Positions 17,502 through 26,878 of a stretch of 64,000 nucleotides of DNA are shown piece by piece. Under the pieces are notes generated by a model that was not told the origin of the DNA, ran no database searches, and saw only the letters and a program-made list of their open reading frames with translations. The stretch comes from CAIRTM01 sp963723235. GTDB lineage: Bacteria > Desulfobacterota > WTBG01 > CAIYCZ01 > CAIRTM01. Each line of letters begins with the position of its first letter. Position 1 is the first letter of the stretch. Location of the stretch: positions 397,450 to 461,449 of the forward strand of contig CAVRPV010000010.1 of NCBI GenBank assembly GCA_963723235.1, read 5' to 3'. A program made the position numbers and the translations under genes.

Positions 17502-18755
17502 CTAGTAGGATTTCTTCTGTCCCAGCATGACCTGTCCGATGAAGCTCCTGGACATTTCATTGGTGATCGGCGCGAACACCAGCTGACGAATATCGCGATA
17601 GTAGCGCTGGATGTGATATTCCATGGTGAAACCGTAACCGGCCAGGATTCTCATAGCACGATCGGTACAACGGAAAGCCGCGTCTGAGGTATACATCTTG
17701 GCCATGCTGGCGATGACGCCAACAGACGGATCAGTAGGATTATTAGCCTGCATCCAGGCAGCCTTGTAGGTGATCAGGCGTGACAACTCGATCTCGGTAG
17801 CCATGTCGGCCAGCTGATGCTGAATTGCCTGAAACTGACCAATGGGTTTGCCGAATGCTTCGCGCTCCATTGCATACTGGTTGGCTTCCTCGAGACAGCC
17901 CTGCGCAAGTCCCACACAGATTGCGGCACAAACGATGCGCTCGTTATTCAAGGTTGAAACCAGGCTGTACCAGCCCTTGCCTCTTTCGCCAAGCAATGCT
18001 TCCTTGGGAATCTTCACATCTTCGTAGGCAACCTCAAAGGATGCCAGGATGTGACTACCCAGCTTTTTGATCTTGTTGTAGGTAAGACCCTTACAAAACT
18101 TCTGGCCTAACAGGGGGCCATCGATTTCCTGCTTGCCGGGGTTATCGCGGTCGATCAGGAACATGGACAGACCCTTGGCCGGTTTGCCCTCGACATCATC
18201 GGTGCGGGCGATAAAAACGATGGTGTTGGCAGCATGCAGACCCGTGGTAAAAATCTTGTTTCCGTTGGCAAGATAGGAACCATCCGGCTGTTGAACCGCA
18301 CGGGATTTGAGAGCGCCGAGAATATCGGTACCACCGCCGGGCTCGGTCAGCGAAAGCGCAAAGTTCCAGTCACCGGCAATCAGCTTGGGCAGATATGTGT
18401 TTTTCTGCTCATCGGTTCCGTAGTGCAGAATGGACATACCGCCGAAGCATACGCCGGTCAGATACGCCAGACCCATAGCGGAAAAGCTGTTTGAAATCTC
18501 TTCGGTAATCAGGGTCTCGTCAACGATGTTACCGCCGGTTCCGCCGTACTCTTCGGGGAAACAGGCACCCAGAATACCTTCGTCACCAAGCTTTTTCCAG
18601 ACATCAACCGGAAAATGGTTTTCCTCGTCCCATTCACCGATCTTTTCCTTGGGGCATTCCTTTTCCTTGAACTTCTTGAGCATATCGATCATCATCTTAC
18701 GCTCTTCGCTCAGCCCAAACTCGGTCGGGATCAGATAATCTGCCTGTAAACTCAT
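17502..18755 (-). CDS. Acyl-CoA dehydrogenase
   Basis: A 417-residue FAD enzyme that introduces a 2,3-double bond into an acyl-CoA. Family signatures are ALSLTEPGGGTDI (flavin binding), REAFGKPIGQFQAIQHQLADM and AGYGFTMEYHIQRYYRD. The usual C-terminal catalytic Glu of short/medium-chain enzymes (IYEGT) is replaced by FAPIT, but Glu272 in LNNERIVCAA sits where isovaleryl-CoA and long-chain dehydrogenases keep their base. That points to a branched- or long-chain-type substrate. It is the promoter-proximal gene of the cluster and has a good AAAGGAG ribosome site. Electrons would go to an electron-transfer flavoprotein not encoded in the window. Confidence 0.93.
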   Translation of the reverse strand: MSLQADYLIPTEFGLSEERKMMIDMLKKFKEKECPKEKIGEWDEENHFPVDVWKKLGDEGILGACFPEEYGGTGGNIVDETLITEEISNSFSAMGLAYLTGVCFGGMSILHYGTDEQKNTYLPKLIAGDWNFALSLTEPGGGTDILGALKSRAVQQPDGSYLANGNKIFTTGLHAANTIVFIARTDDVEGKPAKGLSMFLIDRDNPGKQEIDGPLLGQKFCKGLTYNKIKKLGSHILASFEVAYEDVKIPKEALLGERGKGWYSLVSTLNNERIVCAAICVGLAQGCLEEANQYAMEREAFGKPIGQFQAIQHQLADMATEIELSRLITYKAAWMQANNPTDPSVGVIASMAKMYTSDAAFRCTDRAMRILAGYGFTMEYHIQRYYRDIRQLVFAPITNEMSRSFIGQVMLGQKKSY

Positions 18756-18849
18756 GCTGGTTCTCCTTTCTGCTGGTTAAAAAACATTTAAATTTTGTGC
18801 CAGCCCGTGGGCTTTATCTTTCACACCATAGCTTAATTGGTATAAAAGA

Positions 18850-18888
18850 TGGCACAATACATGCCAAAACTGCGTCGCACTGAGCGAC
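18850..18888. promoter_or_regulatory. Two inverted repeats in the 361-base leader region
   Basis: The gap 18756-19116 lies upstream of the acyl-CoA dehydrogenase. It contains TGGCA-N7-TGCCA (18850-18866) and GTCGC-N5-GCGAC (18874-18888), both perfect 5-bp inverted repeats within 40 bases. They could be regulator binding sites for the catabolic cluster. Five-base arms arise by chance often, so support is weak. Confidence 0.3.
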
Positions 18889-19064
18889 TAATTTAAAAAG
18901 CAATTTCAGGTACTTAAAATTTGAACAGTACAGGGCATTAGGACTTTGTCATTTTTGCTCTGACATTATGACAAAACCGGTTTTATCGCGCATGAGCTTC
19001 TGTCAAGGTGGCAATTGCGGTGTCGCACGCACTGCGCTGCATTGCAGGCCCTAGTCAAGCGTTT

Positions 19065-19093
19065 TTGATAGCACTCCACTTTTTTTTTGTCAA
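19065..19093 (-). promoter_or_regulatory. Sigma-70-type promoter for the acyl-CoA cluster
   Basis: On minus, TTGACA (19093-19088) is followed after exactly 17 bases by TATCAA (19070-19065). It lies just after the cutA stop and about 310 bases before the acyl-CoA dehydrogenase start, giving a long leader. Confidence 0.5.
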
Positions 19094-19116
19094 GGAATTA
19101 ACCATCCAGGATGATG

Positions 19117-19434
19117 TTATTTTGTGACCTCTGCTATCCAGCGAAGATAATCCGGGGCTGCGGCCGCAATCGGAACAAAAACAATTTCAGGCACGCTGTA
19201 GCTGTGCAGGCGCTTTACTTCCTCGGCAAGTTCGTCGAAACAAGCGGCGGTTGTTTTGGCCGTAAAGAGAATTTCGGGCTCATCGCAGACACGGCCATCC
19301 CACCAGTACAGGGAGCGTATTTCAGAGATGATCTGTACGCAGGCAGCCAGGCGCTTTTCCACTAAAGCACGACCGATGCGTTCGGCTTCATCACGATTTG
19401 CTGCGGTCATGAACACAATGCCACTGTCCGACAT
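19117..19434 (-). CDS. cutA: Divalent-cation tolerance protein CutA
   Basis: A 105-residue CutA1-family protein, a small cytoplasmic trimer implicated in metal tolerance. The conserved segments are MTAANRDEAERIGRALVEKR, LAACVQI, SLYWWDG and the C-terminal HSYSVPEIVFVPI. The length matches the family exactly. It lies between the SPOR-domain gene (upstream on the same strand) and the acyl-CoA cluster. Confidence 0.95.
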   Translation of the reverse strand: MSDSGIVFMTAANRDEAERIGRALVEKRLAACVQIISEIRSLYWWDGRVCDEPEILFTAKTTAACFDELAEEVKRLHSYSVPEIVFVPIAAAAPDYLRWIAEVTK

Positions 19435-19506
19435 ATTGTTATCCTGACTGTTGAAGAAATCCCACCGGGTCCAGAGGGCTATTCACATGCTCTGCGGTGC
19501 TATTCT

Positions 19507-20250
19507 CTACTTTGACGTAACGAATACGGGAATTTTCTCGGTGCTTTCTATCCTGGCTGCCATGCTCATAGCTTCTTCACGTGTAGCGAAGCGGCCGACC
19601 CTCACGCGAAAGGTCATTGTACCGTCAGGCATCGCAATGTTCATTACGTAAGGCTGATAACCCCTGGCAGCCAGATTGTCAGAAAAAACCCGGGCACGCT
19701 CAGCTTCATGAAAAGAACCAAGCTGCACGGCAAAAACTCCCCCGGCGGGTAATGGCTGCACGGCAGGAACGCTGTTTGCAGGCGGAGATTCAGTCTTTGG
19801 CACTGCAGGGGGCAATTGTGGCACGCTCAGGTTTGGTTGAGGTTCAGGTCTTTTAACTTCCGGCATTGATTCAGGCTTGATCTCTACCGGCTGAGGTTCA
19901 GGCATACTCGCTGCAGGAGACGCTTCGGATCTGCCTGGAAGCTGACTGCGTTCAAGCGGATTTTTGTCCTGCCCGGCAACAACCGATTTTTTTTCAATCT
20001 GTTTATTTAAAAGCGATTCAAATAACGTTTGCTCCTCCTGAGGCTTTTGATCATCACGCTGCCCGGGCAGCAGCAATGATTGCTGGGTTTTTTTTGAAGT
20101 TGTTCGAATACTGCTGTAATCAATGAGCCAAACCATTGCGAACAGCACTGCCAGTGTCAGGGCAACACCGGCAACGATCCTGAATACCGTCATGGTTTTA
20201 AAAATAAAGTCATTATTGTGATAATCTCTGGCCGCCATACTGTCATACAC
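19507..20250 (-). CDS. SPOR-domain membrane protein
   Basis: A 247-residue bitopic protein with a short cytoplasmic N-terminus, one membrane segment (IVAGVALTLAVLFAMVWLI, ~residues 26-44), a Pro/Glu-rich periplasmic linker (~70-165) and a C-terminal SPOR domain (~172-245: GVFAVQLGSFHEAERA, FRVRVGRFATREEA). SPOR domains bind denuded peptidoglycan at the division septum. It lies 105 bases after argS on the same strand, an arrangement that suggests co-transcription. The start is either the GTG at 20250 or the ATG at 20238; neither has a clear ribosome site. Confidence 0.88.
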   Translation of the reverse strand: MYDSMAARDYHNNDFIFKTMTVFRIVAGVALTLAVLFAMVWLIDYSSIRTTSKKTQQSLLLPGQRDDQKPQEEQTLFESLLNKQIEKKSVVAGQDKNPLERSQLPGRSEASPAASMPEPQPVEIKPESMPEVKRPEPQPNLSVPQLPPAVPKTESPPANSVPAVQPLPAGGVFAVQLGSFHEAERARVFSDNLAARGYQPYVMNIAMPDGTMTFRVRVGRFATREEAMSMAARIESTEKIPVFVTSK

Positions 20251-20355
20251 ACGTTACGTGGATTTAAAACGTCATGCGCCCATTGCTATCCGTCTTATCA
20301 GTTACTGCGCCGGATACCTCAGGCGTACTCTCCCGGGACAACACAACCACATGCG

Positions 20356-22020
20356 CTACATCTTCTCAGGCGCACGAACCCCGAGCAACGACAGCCCGTT
20401 GCGCAAAACAGTTTTGATGCAGGTGATCAAATGCAGCCGGGTACGGCTCAAACACTCGTCCTCGGTTATAACACGATGTTTGTTGTAGTAACCGTGAAAC
20501 TGGCCCACGAGCTCCATAAGATAGGCAGAAACACGATGGGGTTCCTGCGCCCGGGCGCTGCCGCTCACAAGTGCGGGAAACTGGGAAAGCTGCTTGAGAA
20601 GATCAATCTCTTCAGGGGCCGTAAGCAGTCCGGCATCAATCTCGGCAAAAACCGGCAGGGTGAAACTTTTTTCCTGTGCAACCCTGAGAATGCTGCATAT
20701 ACGGGCATGTGCATACTGAACATAATACACAGGATTTTCATCACTTTGTTTTTTTGCCACGTCCAGGTCAAAATCAAGTTGCGCATCGGAGCGACGCGTC
20801 AGGAAACTGAAACGAACTGCATCCCTGCCGACTTCATCCATCACCTCACGCAGGGTTACAAACTCACCTGAGCGGGTGGACATGGCTACCGGCACTCCGG
20901 CTCGCAGCAAATTGACCATCTGAATCAAAATAACACTGAAGGCGTCATCGTCTACTCCCAGCGCACGCAGGAAGGACCGCATGCGCGGGATGTACCCATG
21001 ATGGTCGGCCCCCCAGATATCAACCATACGGGTGAAACCGCGCTTCAGCTTATCGCGGTGATAGGCGATATCAGAAGCGAAATACGTGGTTTTGCCGTCC
21101 TCCTTGACAACCACGCGATCCTTTTCATCACCGAATCGTGAAGCGGCGAACCAGAGCGCACCGTCCTGTTCATAGGCCAGACCGTCGGAGCGAAACTGTT
21201 CCAGGGCTTTCTGCACCTCACCGCGCTCAAACAGTTCCCGTTCTGAAAACCAGCTGTCAAAATCAACGCCAAAATCACGCAGGTCGTCCTTAATACCCTG
21301 TAAAATGGTATCGGATGCAAACCGGGTAAAAAACGGCACGGCTGTATCTTCACTCTCCTTCACAAAGCGATCGCCCTGCTTGTCCATGACTGCACGGGCG
21401 ACATCATAGATATATTCGCCCTTGTACAGGCCGTCGGGAAACTCACCCCCGCGGCCATGCAGCTCCAGGTAACGCAGGTAGGTCGCGCGGCCCAGATTAT
21501 TCATCTGGTTGCCCACATCGTTTATATAGTATTCCCGCGTCACGTCATATCCGGCAAACGCCAGTACGCGTGCGACCGCATCACCCACGGCTGCGCCGCG
21601 GCCATGGCCGATATGCAAAGGACCGGTCGGATTTGCGCTTACAAACTCAACCATAACCTTGCTCCCCTGCCCGATATCAACGGACCCGTAGCACTCCCCC
21701 TGTTGTTCAATCCGCTCAAGCACATCATGCCAGGCGCTTGTATCAATAAAGCAGTTGATAAATCCGGGTCCGGCGATTTCAACCTTCAGGATGCATGCGT
21801 CTGCCTGGCTGAGTTTTCCGGCAAACATTTCAGCAATTTCACGCGGAGGACGTTTTTCCTCCTTGGCAAGCAGCATGGCAACATTGGTTGCAAGATCACC
21901 GTGCTGCCGTGAACGCGGGAGCTCAACAGTAAAGTGCGGCAGCACTTCACTGTGCAACAGGCCTTCAGCGCGGCACTGTTCAAAAGTTCGGGCGATAATT
22001 TCTCGCAACTGTTCTTTCAT
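20356..22020 (-). CDS. argS: Arginyl-tRNA synthetase
   Basis: A 554-residue class I synthetase charging tRNA-Arg. It shows the N-terminal additional domain (residues 1-100), SANPTGPLHIGHGRGAAVGD containing the HIGH motif, the degenerate second signature VAMSTRSGEFVTL typical of ArgRS, and the DALR anticodon-binding domain at the end (YYNKHRVI, RLHLITCIKTVLRNGLSLL). The ATG at 22020 is preferred over the one at 22074 because GAGAGGA lies just upstream and it gives the standard N-terminus MKEQLREII. TTGACA occurs about 80 bases upstream of the start (22102-22097 on minus), a possible -35 box. Confidence 0.97.
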   Translation of the reverse strand: MKEQLREIIARTFEQCRAEGLLHSEVLPHFTVELPRSRQHGDLATNVAMLLAKEEKRPPREIAEMFAGKLSQADACILKVEIAGPGFINCFIDTSAWHDVLERIEQQGECYGSVDIGQGSKVMVEFVSANPTGPLHIGHGRGAAVGDAVARVLAFAGYDVTREYYINDVGNQMNNLGRATYLRYLELHGRGGEFPDGLYKGEYIYDVARAVMDKQGDRFVKESEDTAVPFFTRFASDTILQGIKDDLRDFGVDFDSWFSERELFERGEVQKALEQFRSDGLAYEQDGALWFAASRFGDEKDRVVVKEDGKTTYFASDIAYHRDKLKRGFTRMVDIWGADHHGYIPRMRSFLRALGVDDDAFSVILIQMVNLLRAGVPVAMSTRSGEFVTLREVMDEVGRDAVRFSFLTRRSDAQLDFDLDVAKKQSDENPVYYVQYAHARICSILRVAQEKSFTLPVFAEIDAGLLTAPEEIDLLKQLSQFPALVSGSARAQEPHRVSAYLMELVGQFHGYYNKHRVITEDECLSRTRLHLITCIKTVLRNGLSLLGVRAPEKM

Positions 22021-22357
22021 CAAAGTCCTCTCAATCAAACGATATAGACCCATAGGCGCTTTACAGGGTAACAATATTTATACTGTTAGGTATTTTTGTC
22101 AAGAAAATAGCAGGAAGGAGTCCGAAAAACGGCCTCAGTCAGATTACACGGACTACACCGCAAGCCAACGCACATTACGACAGGGGAGGCTTGAATTTTT
22201 CTGCCTTGCGATTCTAAACATGACTTGCTATAACGACTGACACAACACGTGGCAAAGCGCCTCAGACCTTACGAGCGCAGCACCAATGGCATTCACGCAA
22301 CATGGATTAAGCGGATTTTGGACTGAAAGCATGACACTACTACAAAAGGCTGTCGAC

Positions 22358-23323
22358 ATGGTGTCCATCAGTTCCTGCACACCAATACGCGCACATGTTC
22401 ATCACGCAGCCCGACTGCTGTGTATCTGCCTGGGCACGATTGTGCTGTGCCCGACTCCCGGACACCCATCACCCGACAGCAGTGCCCTGCCCTTGCGCAT
22501 CTGCATTGCCATAGCACCGCTGGCCTTTATCGTTGAACACATCGGCGGCGAGTATGTCAGGGTTGATACGCTCCTGCCGCCCGGGCAGGATCCGCACATG
22601 TTTGAACCCGAACCGCGCCTGCTTCACAGACTCTCACAAGCGCACATGTACCTGCTGACCGGATTGCCGTTTGAACAAATCCTGGTAAAAAAATTATCCG
22701 TTCAGCAAAAAAACCTGCGTATCATCGACCTGACTACTGAAATAAGCTTTCTGGAAACAGGCAACTATAATGATGCCCAAGATTGTCCCGGCGACAATAC
22801 CACCGATCATGCCCATACCGGACGAGACCCGCACTTCTGGCTCGGGACGCATCAATTGCGCCAGTTTATCAATGCTGCAGCGCATGTTATTATTGCTGCC
22901 GACCCGGAGCATGCCGCGACCTATCAACAAAATACGGCACGCCTGCTTGCCCGGCTTGAGGCCGTGCATGCACAGAACCTTACACTGCTGAGCCCGTACC
23001 GTAACCGACTCTTTTTCGTATACCACCCGGCATTCGGGTATTTCGCCCATACATATAGCCTGCAGCAGCAGGCGGTTGAAACCAACGGCCGGCAGCCAAA
23101 CCCCCGCAGCATAGCGGCTCTCATCAAACAGGCCCGGGCTGCGGGTGTGCGCACCATCTTTGTACAGCCACAAACTGATACAAAAAGCGCACAGGCCATT
23201 GCTGCGGCACTCCATGGCAATGTTGTGCCGCTTGACCCGCTTGCGAAAGATGCACTACAAAATCTGGAGACCATGGCCAGGGCAATCGTACACTCTTTTG
23301 AAGATAGCCCTGCTCAACAATAG
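22358..23323 (+). CDS. Metal ABC transporter, substrate-binding protein (ZnuA-like)
   Basis: A cluster A-I solute-binding protein for Zn2+ or Mn2+. The conserved binding segments are LPPGQDPHMFEP (first His), GRDPHFWLG (second), FVYHPAFGYFAHTY (third) and VVPLDPLAKD (Asp). A signal peptide lies before PLRICIAIAPLAFIVEHIGG (around residues 20-45 of this start). Between the first two His sites there is a short acidic/His stretch (TTDHAHTG) like the zinc-specific loop, though much shorter. Start choice is uncertain: ATG at 22286, 22331 or 22358; the last has AAAAGG eight bases upstream. It is followed by its ATPase and permease genes. Confidence 0.88.
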   Translation: MVSISSCTPIRAHVHHAARLLCICLGTIVLCPTPGHPSPDSSALPLRICIAIAPLAFIVEHIGGEYVRVDTLLPPGQDPHMFEPEPRLLHRLSQAHMYLLTGLPFEQILVKKLSVQQKNLRIIDLTTEISFLETGNYNDAQDCPGDNTTDHAHTGRDPHFWLGTHQLRQFINAAAHVIIAADPEHAATYQQNTARLLARLEAVHAQNLTLLSPYRNRLFFVYHPAFGYFAHTYSLQQQAVETNGRQPNPRSIAALIKQARAAGVRTIFVQPQTDTKSAQAIAAALHGNVVPLDPLAKDALQNLETMARAIVHSFEDSPAQQ

Positions 23324-23467
23324 CACAATACGCTTATACGCCGCGCAGGCACTACGTTCTCATCAGCCCTGTCAGCGCACAACACATATGAATACAAACG
23401 CGGGAACTATGACAATAATCCACAATAAAAACCGGGCTCTGTTCTACACCGGTCATGTGAACAGTCT

Positions 23468-24226
23468 ATGAATGCACAGCCTGTAATCAACTTCAATAAT
23501 GTCTGCTTCGGATACGGACAGACTGCGGTTTTACACAACGTGAGCTTCAGCCTTTTTGAGCATCAGTCGGTCTGCATTGTCGGACCGAACGGCGGCGGCA
23601 AAACCACGCTCATCAAGCTCATTCTGGGTCTGAATCAGCCGCAGGCCGGCAGCATCAGTGTTCTGGGAGCCTTGCCGCGCACAAGCAGCCGCCGCATCGG
23701 CTACATGCCTCAAAGCACACATTTTGATCAAAGTTTTCCAATCCAGGTACTCAATATCGTCCTCATGGGCCGCCTGGGCAAACGACGCGGTCCATTTTTT
23801 AGCCGCGCCGACAAACAGGCTGCCATGCAGGCTCTTGAGGAAACAGGGCTGGCCGATCTTGCCGCACGCCCCTTTGCATCCCTCTCAGGCGGACAGCGCC
23901 AGCGTGTGTTGATCGCCCGCGCACTGGCCTGCGATCCCGAACTGCTGCTGCTTGATGAACCGACCGCGCATGTTGACCCCGCCATGGAAGAGCAGGTCAA
24001 TGCAACCCTTGCACGACTGGCACAACGACTGACCGTTATCACCGCTACGCATGAGCTTGGTTTCGTTTCCCGCAGGGTGGATCGCGTGCTGTGCGTGAAC
24101 CGCACAGTCAAGCTGCATCCAACCAGTGAGATAACCGGTGAAATCATTCAAGAGATATACGGCTCTGATCTTAAGATGGTGCGCCACGATCATCAGTGCT
24201 CGGAACAAGGACATAAGCATGCTTGA
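23468..24226 (+). CDS. Metal ABC transporter, ATP-binding protein (ZnuC-like)
   Basis: A 252-residue ATPase with Walker A GPNGGGKTT, signature LSGGQRQRVLIARAL, Walker B LLLLDEPTAHVDP and the switch His in ATHELGFVS. It energises import by the zinc/manganese transporter encoded by its neighbours. The C-terminus is His-rich (HDHQCSEQGHKHA), possibly metal-binding. It overlaps the permease gene by eight bases (ATGCTTGA), which implies coupled translation. Confidence 0.94.
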   Translation: MNAQPVINFNNVCFGYGQTAVLHNVSFSLFEHQSVCIVGPNGGGKTTLIKLILGLNQPQAGSISVLGALPRTSSRRIGYMPQSTHFDQSFPIQVLNIVLMGRLGKRRGPFFSRADKQAAMQALEETGLADLAARPFASLSGGQRQRVLIARALACDPELLLLDEPTAHVDPAMEEQVNATLARLAQRLTVITATHELGFVSRRVDRVLCVNRTVKLHPTSEITGEIIQEIYGSDLKMVRHDHQCSEQGHKHA

Positions 24227-25058
24227 ATTCCTCCAGGCCCTGCGCGATCCGGATATTGCTTTTTTACGCTACGCACTTTCAGCCGGACTTCTTGCCGGCA
24301 TCGCCTTCGGTATCATCGGCTCATACGTGGTGGTAAAGCGCATCAGCTATCTTGCCGGTGCCATCGCACACTGCGTTTTGGGCGGCATCGGCGCGGCCCT
24401 GTATTTGCAACAGGTCCACGGTCTGGCCTGGGCCGACCCGATGCTCGGAGCGCTGTTCGCAGCCCTGTCTGCAGCCCTCATAATCGGCCTGGTAAGCATC
24501 TATGCACGAGAGCGCGAAGACACGGTTATAAGCGCGCTCTGGGTTCTGGGAATGGCAGTTGGGATCCTTCTGATTGCCAAAACGCCGGGCTATACTGATC
24601 CCATGAGCTACCTGTTCGGCAATATCCTGATGATTTCTTCGGCTGACGTGTGGATTATTCTGGCTCTTGATTGTATTATCGTTACCATCAGCATCCTGTT
24701 TTATAACCGGCTGCAGGCGGTTTGCTTTGATGAAGAATTCGCACGCCTGCGCGGCCTCAACTCCCGGCTGCTGTACTTGCTTTTACTCGGCCTGACCGCT
24801 CTGACAATCGTACTGCTGGTAAGAATTGTCGGCATTATTATGGTAGTTGCGCTGCTGAGCCTGCCTGCGGCAATAGCCGGGCAGTTCTGCGGACGATTGT
24901 GGCAGATGATGCTGGTTGCCGCAGTATTGAGCATGGGCTGTATCGCCGCAGGCCTGTGCCTGAGTTACAGCTTCGATTTGCCGAGCGGCGCTACCATAGT
25001 CCTACTGGCGGGAAGCGTATACCTTGCCTGTTTCGGATTAAAAGCACTCCGCCGCTAA
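24219..25058 (+). CDS. Metal ABC transporter, permease (ZnuB-like)
   Basis: A 279-residue ABC-3 family permease with eight or so hydrophobic segments. SYVVVKRISYLAGAIAHCVLGGIG is the conserved second helix/loop (only its start and end are diagnostic), and ALLSLPAAIAGQF is the conserved C-terminal loop that contacts the ATPase. The start at 24219 has AAGGA eight bases upstream and overlaps the stop of the ATPase gene; an upstream in-frame start at 24138 would lie inside that gene. A strong bidirectional terminator follows. Confidence 0.93.
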   Translation: MLEFLQALRDPDIAFLRYALSAGLLAGIAFGIIGSYVVVKRISYLAGAIAHCVLGGIGAALYLQQVHGLAWADPMLGALFAALSAALIIGLVSIYAREREDTVISALWVLGMAVGILLIAKTPGYTDPMSYLFGNILMISSADVWIILALDCIIVTISILFYNRLQAVCFDEEFARLRGLNSRLLYLLLLGLTALTIVLLVRIVGIIMVVALLSLPAAIAGQFCGRLWQMMLVAAVLSMGCIAAGLCLSYSFDLPSGATIVLLAGSVYLACFGLKALRR

Positions 25059-25096
25059 AACCGCGGAAGCTCTTACCCTGCCCGAAACTGTAGTAT

Positions 25097-25136
25097 AAAA
25101 AAACCCGATGAGCTGTGATGCTCATCGGGTTTTTTA
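25097..25136. terminator. Bidirectional terminator between convergent genes
   Basis: AACCCGATGAGC (25102-25113) pairs with GCTCATCGGGTT (25120-25131-25132 region) around a six-base loop, with an A-run before and a T6 run after. It serves the metal transporter operon on plus and the flavodoxin-like gene on minus. Confidence 0.93.
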
Positions 25137-25210
25137 GTTATTTTATCAGCTGGACACGTTGCTCAGCAATAATTCACGCGTCAACTGCTATACAAATTGC
25201 AAGAGAAAAG

Positions 25211-26287
25211 CTATTCAATCTTACGGCCATCAGCCCACAGCAATGCTTCAGCAGCCTGAATGTCTTTTTCCACTTCAACGCGCGCTTCGGGTTTATCATA
25301 GTTGCGGAATGATATATGTACTGTGCCCGGATCTTCAGGCATGGTTGACGGCACGATATGGATTACACTCTCCTTTTCACCGTTCTTTTTCACAGCATGG
25401 TAATATACGTTATAAAATGTCTTGACCTGTTCGCGCAGTTCATAACCATTGTCGCTGGCCCATTTCTGTAACATCGCAAGCGTGGGGTTTAGATCACCCT
25501 TAATCCGGGTACGCGTGTAATACAGCTTGTCAGTCGAGACGTTCTCGGCCCAAGGCTTACGTTTAAATTTTTTCATGCTTGGATCAGAAAGCTTAGCCGG
25601 CTGCAAAGACTCCCAGTATCCGCGAAACTGCTCAACATTCTCGCGGGGCGCAAGGCCCAGCACCTTTACGCGCACCTCATTGGCGAAATACTCAACACGC
25701 TCGACAACCAGCGACTCCCAGATATCGCGACCAATCCAGATTGCTCCTTCTTTTGCCAGTTTCTCAAGAAGCCAAATTTGCAATGCATCCTGTGTCTTCA
25801 GGGAAGCCATTACCTGACGGCCGCCAACACCGGCAATGCAGGTATATTTCAATTCGGGATATTTTGCATTGATAGGTATCATATAATTGCGGCCGGCAAT
25901 CAGATGCGGCTCTTTACCCGGAACCTTCAACACCTGGGTTTCGTCGCTGTCACCACACACGAGCAAGAAACAGAGCTCTTTTGTAGCGAGTACGCTCCTG
26001 TTTGCCTCAATAAATTTATGCATGGTTTTCGTCGGGCCTTCATTACGTGTAGCACTTGTCAAAATGATGTAATCATAAGGAGCTATAGTAAGAACTTGAG
26101 GAATTGCTTTAACATCAAGCTGCTGCTCGGGTCCAATGATCGCTTTAACCCAGTAGGCGACCTCGACCGTTGAGCCATAGATTGAATCATAGACCAGCAA
26201 GCCTTTTTTGGGAGCCGCCTGTGCTCCAAGAGGAATGAGCAGTAAAGCAAGCAAAGCCATCATTACGGGTAGAATCCTTCGTTTCAT
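25211..26287 (-). CDS. Exported flavodoxin-like protein
   Basis: A 358-residue protein with a clear Sec signal peptide (MKRRILPVMMALLALLLIP..AQA). It is followed by a flavodoxin-like fold: LLVYDSIYGSTVEVAYWV matches the phosphate-binding loop of flavodoxins (residues ~29-46), and YDYIILTSATRNEGPT matches the second FMN loop. After ~190 comes a region I do not recognise (to residue 358), partly basic. A flavodoxin domain outside the cytoplasm is unusual; it might bind FMN in the periplasm and serve the redox proteins of this organism. AGGAGGT lies five bases before the ATG. It is monocistronic as far as can be seen. Confidence 0.7.
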   Translation of the reverse strand: MKRRILPVMMALLALLLIPLGAQAAPKKGLLVYDSIYGSTVEVAYWVKAIIGPEQQLDVKAIPQVLTIAPYDYIILTSATRNEGPTKTMHKFIEANRSVLATKELCFLLVCGDSDETQVLKVPGKEPHLIAGRNYMIPINAKYPELKYTCIAGVGGRQVMASLKTQDALQIWLLEKLAKEGAIWIGRDIWESLVVERVEYFANEVRVKVLGLAPRENVEQFRGYWESLQPAKLSDPSMKKFKRKPWAENVSTDKLYYTRTRIKGDLNPTLAMLQKWASDNGYELREQVKTFYNVYYHAVKKNGEKESVIHIVPSTMPEDPGTVHISFRNYDKPEARVEVEKDIQAAEALLWADGRKIE

Positions 26288-26878
26288 CTGATACCTCCTT
26301 GTGAAATGTTATTAATGTATCTGTTTATGCTGTCATGTACATTACTGCCAGTACTGCTTTATATCCTTATCCTGCGTAGCGTGTTCTCACGGTACATGGT
26401 GCATATCACGCTCAAAGCAGCAATCTGCACGTCTGAATGATAGCCAACACCGAGAACCGGATGTCAGCGCCAGGCAAATCGCTGCCCTTTTCCTTCAGCC
26501 AACTGCCAAACGATATAGAAAGCACCGACCATGTAAAACAAGAGGGAGCATTATGCACGAGGGTGCTTTTTTGTTTGTTAACCCGCTGTTGCCAAACCGC
26601 ATGGTAGTCATGGTTAATCCCATGTACCGCATCAGGCGGGCTTATGAGAACCCCTGTAATAATGGCCGCGAACAGACCCCAGAATCAATATCACTACTGC
26701 ATCCGGCATTCTGCTTTGAACTTTCAACAAGCTCATTGCACTAGCCGTTCATACTGTATGGTTTCTTGTGCCACACTATACCATATTTAAAGTTTTTACG
26801 TATACACAAAATTCCGCCGATTCCGGACCGCGCAAGAGCTCTATGCACGTTCCGAAATCGATTCATTAAGGACTGCAA
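26288..26878. other. Intergenic stretch, 591 bases, no gene recognised
   Basis: The gap lies between the flavodoxin-like gene start and the mdcA stop, both on minus. A short plus-strand frame at 26553-26744 lacks a ribosome site and resembles nothing. GCAC-GAGG-GTGC followed by T6 near 26556-26573 could be a weak plus-strand terminator, but no gene precedes it. The promoter of the flavodoxin-like gene must lie at its left end; no convincing boxes were found. Confidence 0.4.

Noticed and set aside
26553..26744. Small plus-strand frame in the 26.3-26.9 kb gap
   Set aside because: No ribosome site, no recognisable motif, and the hairpin with T-run lies near its start.
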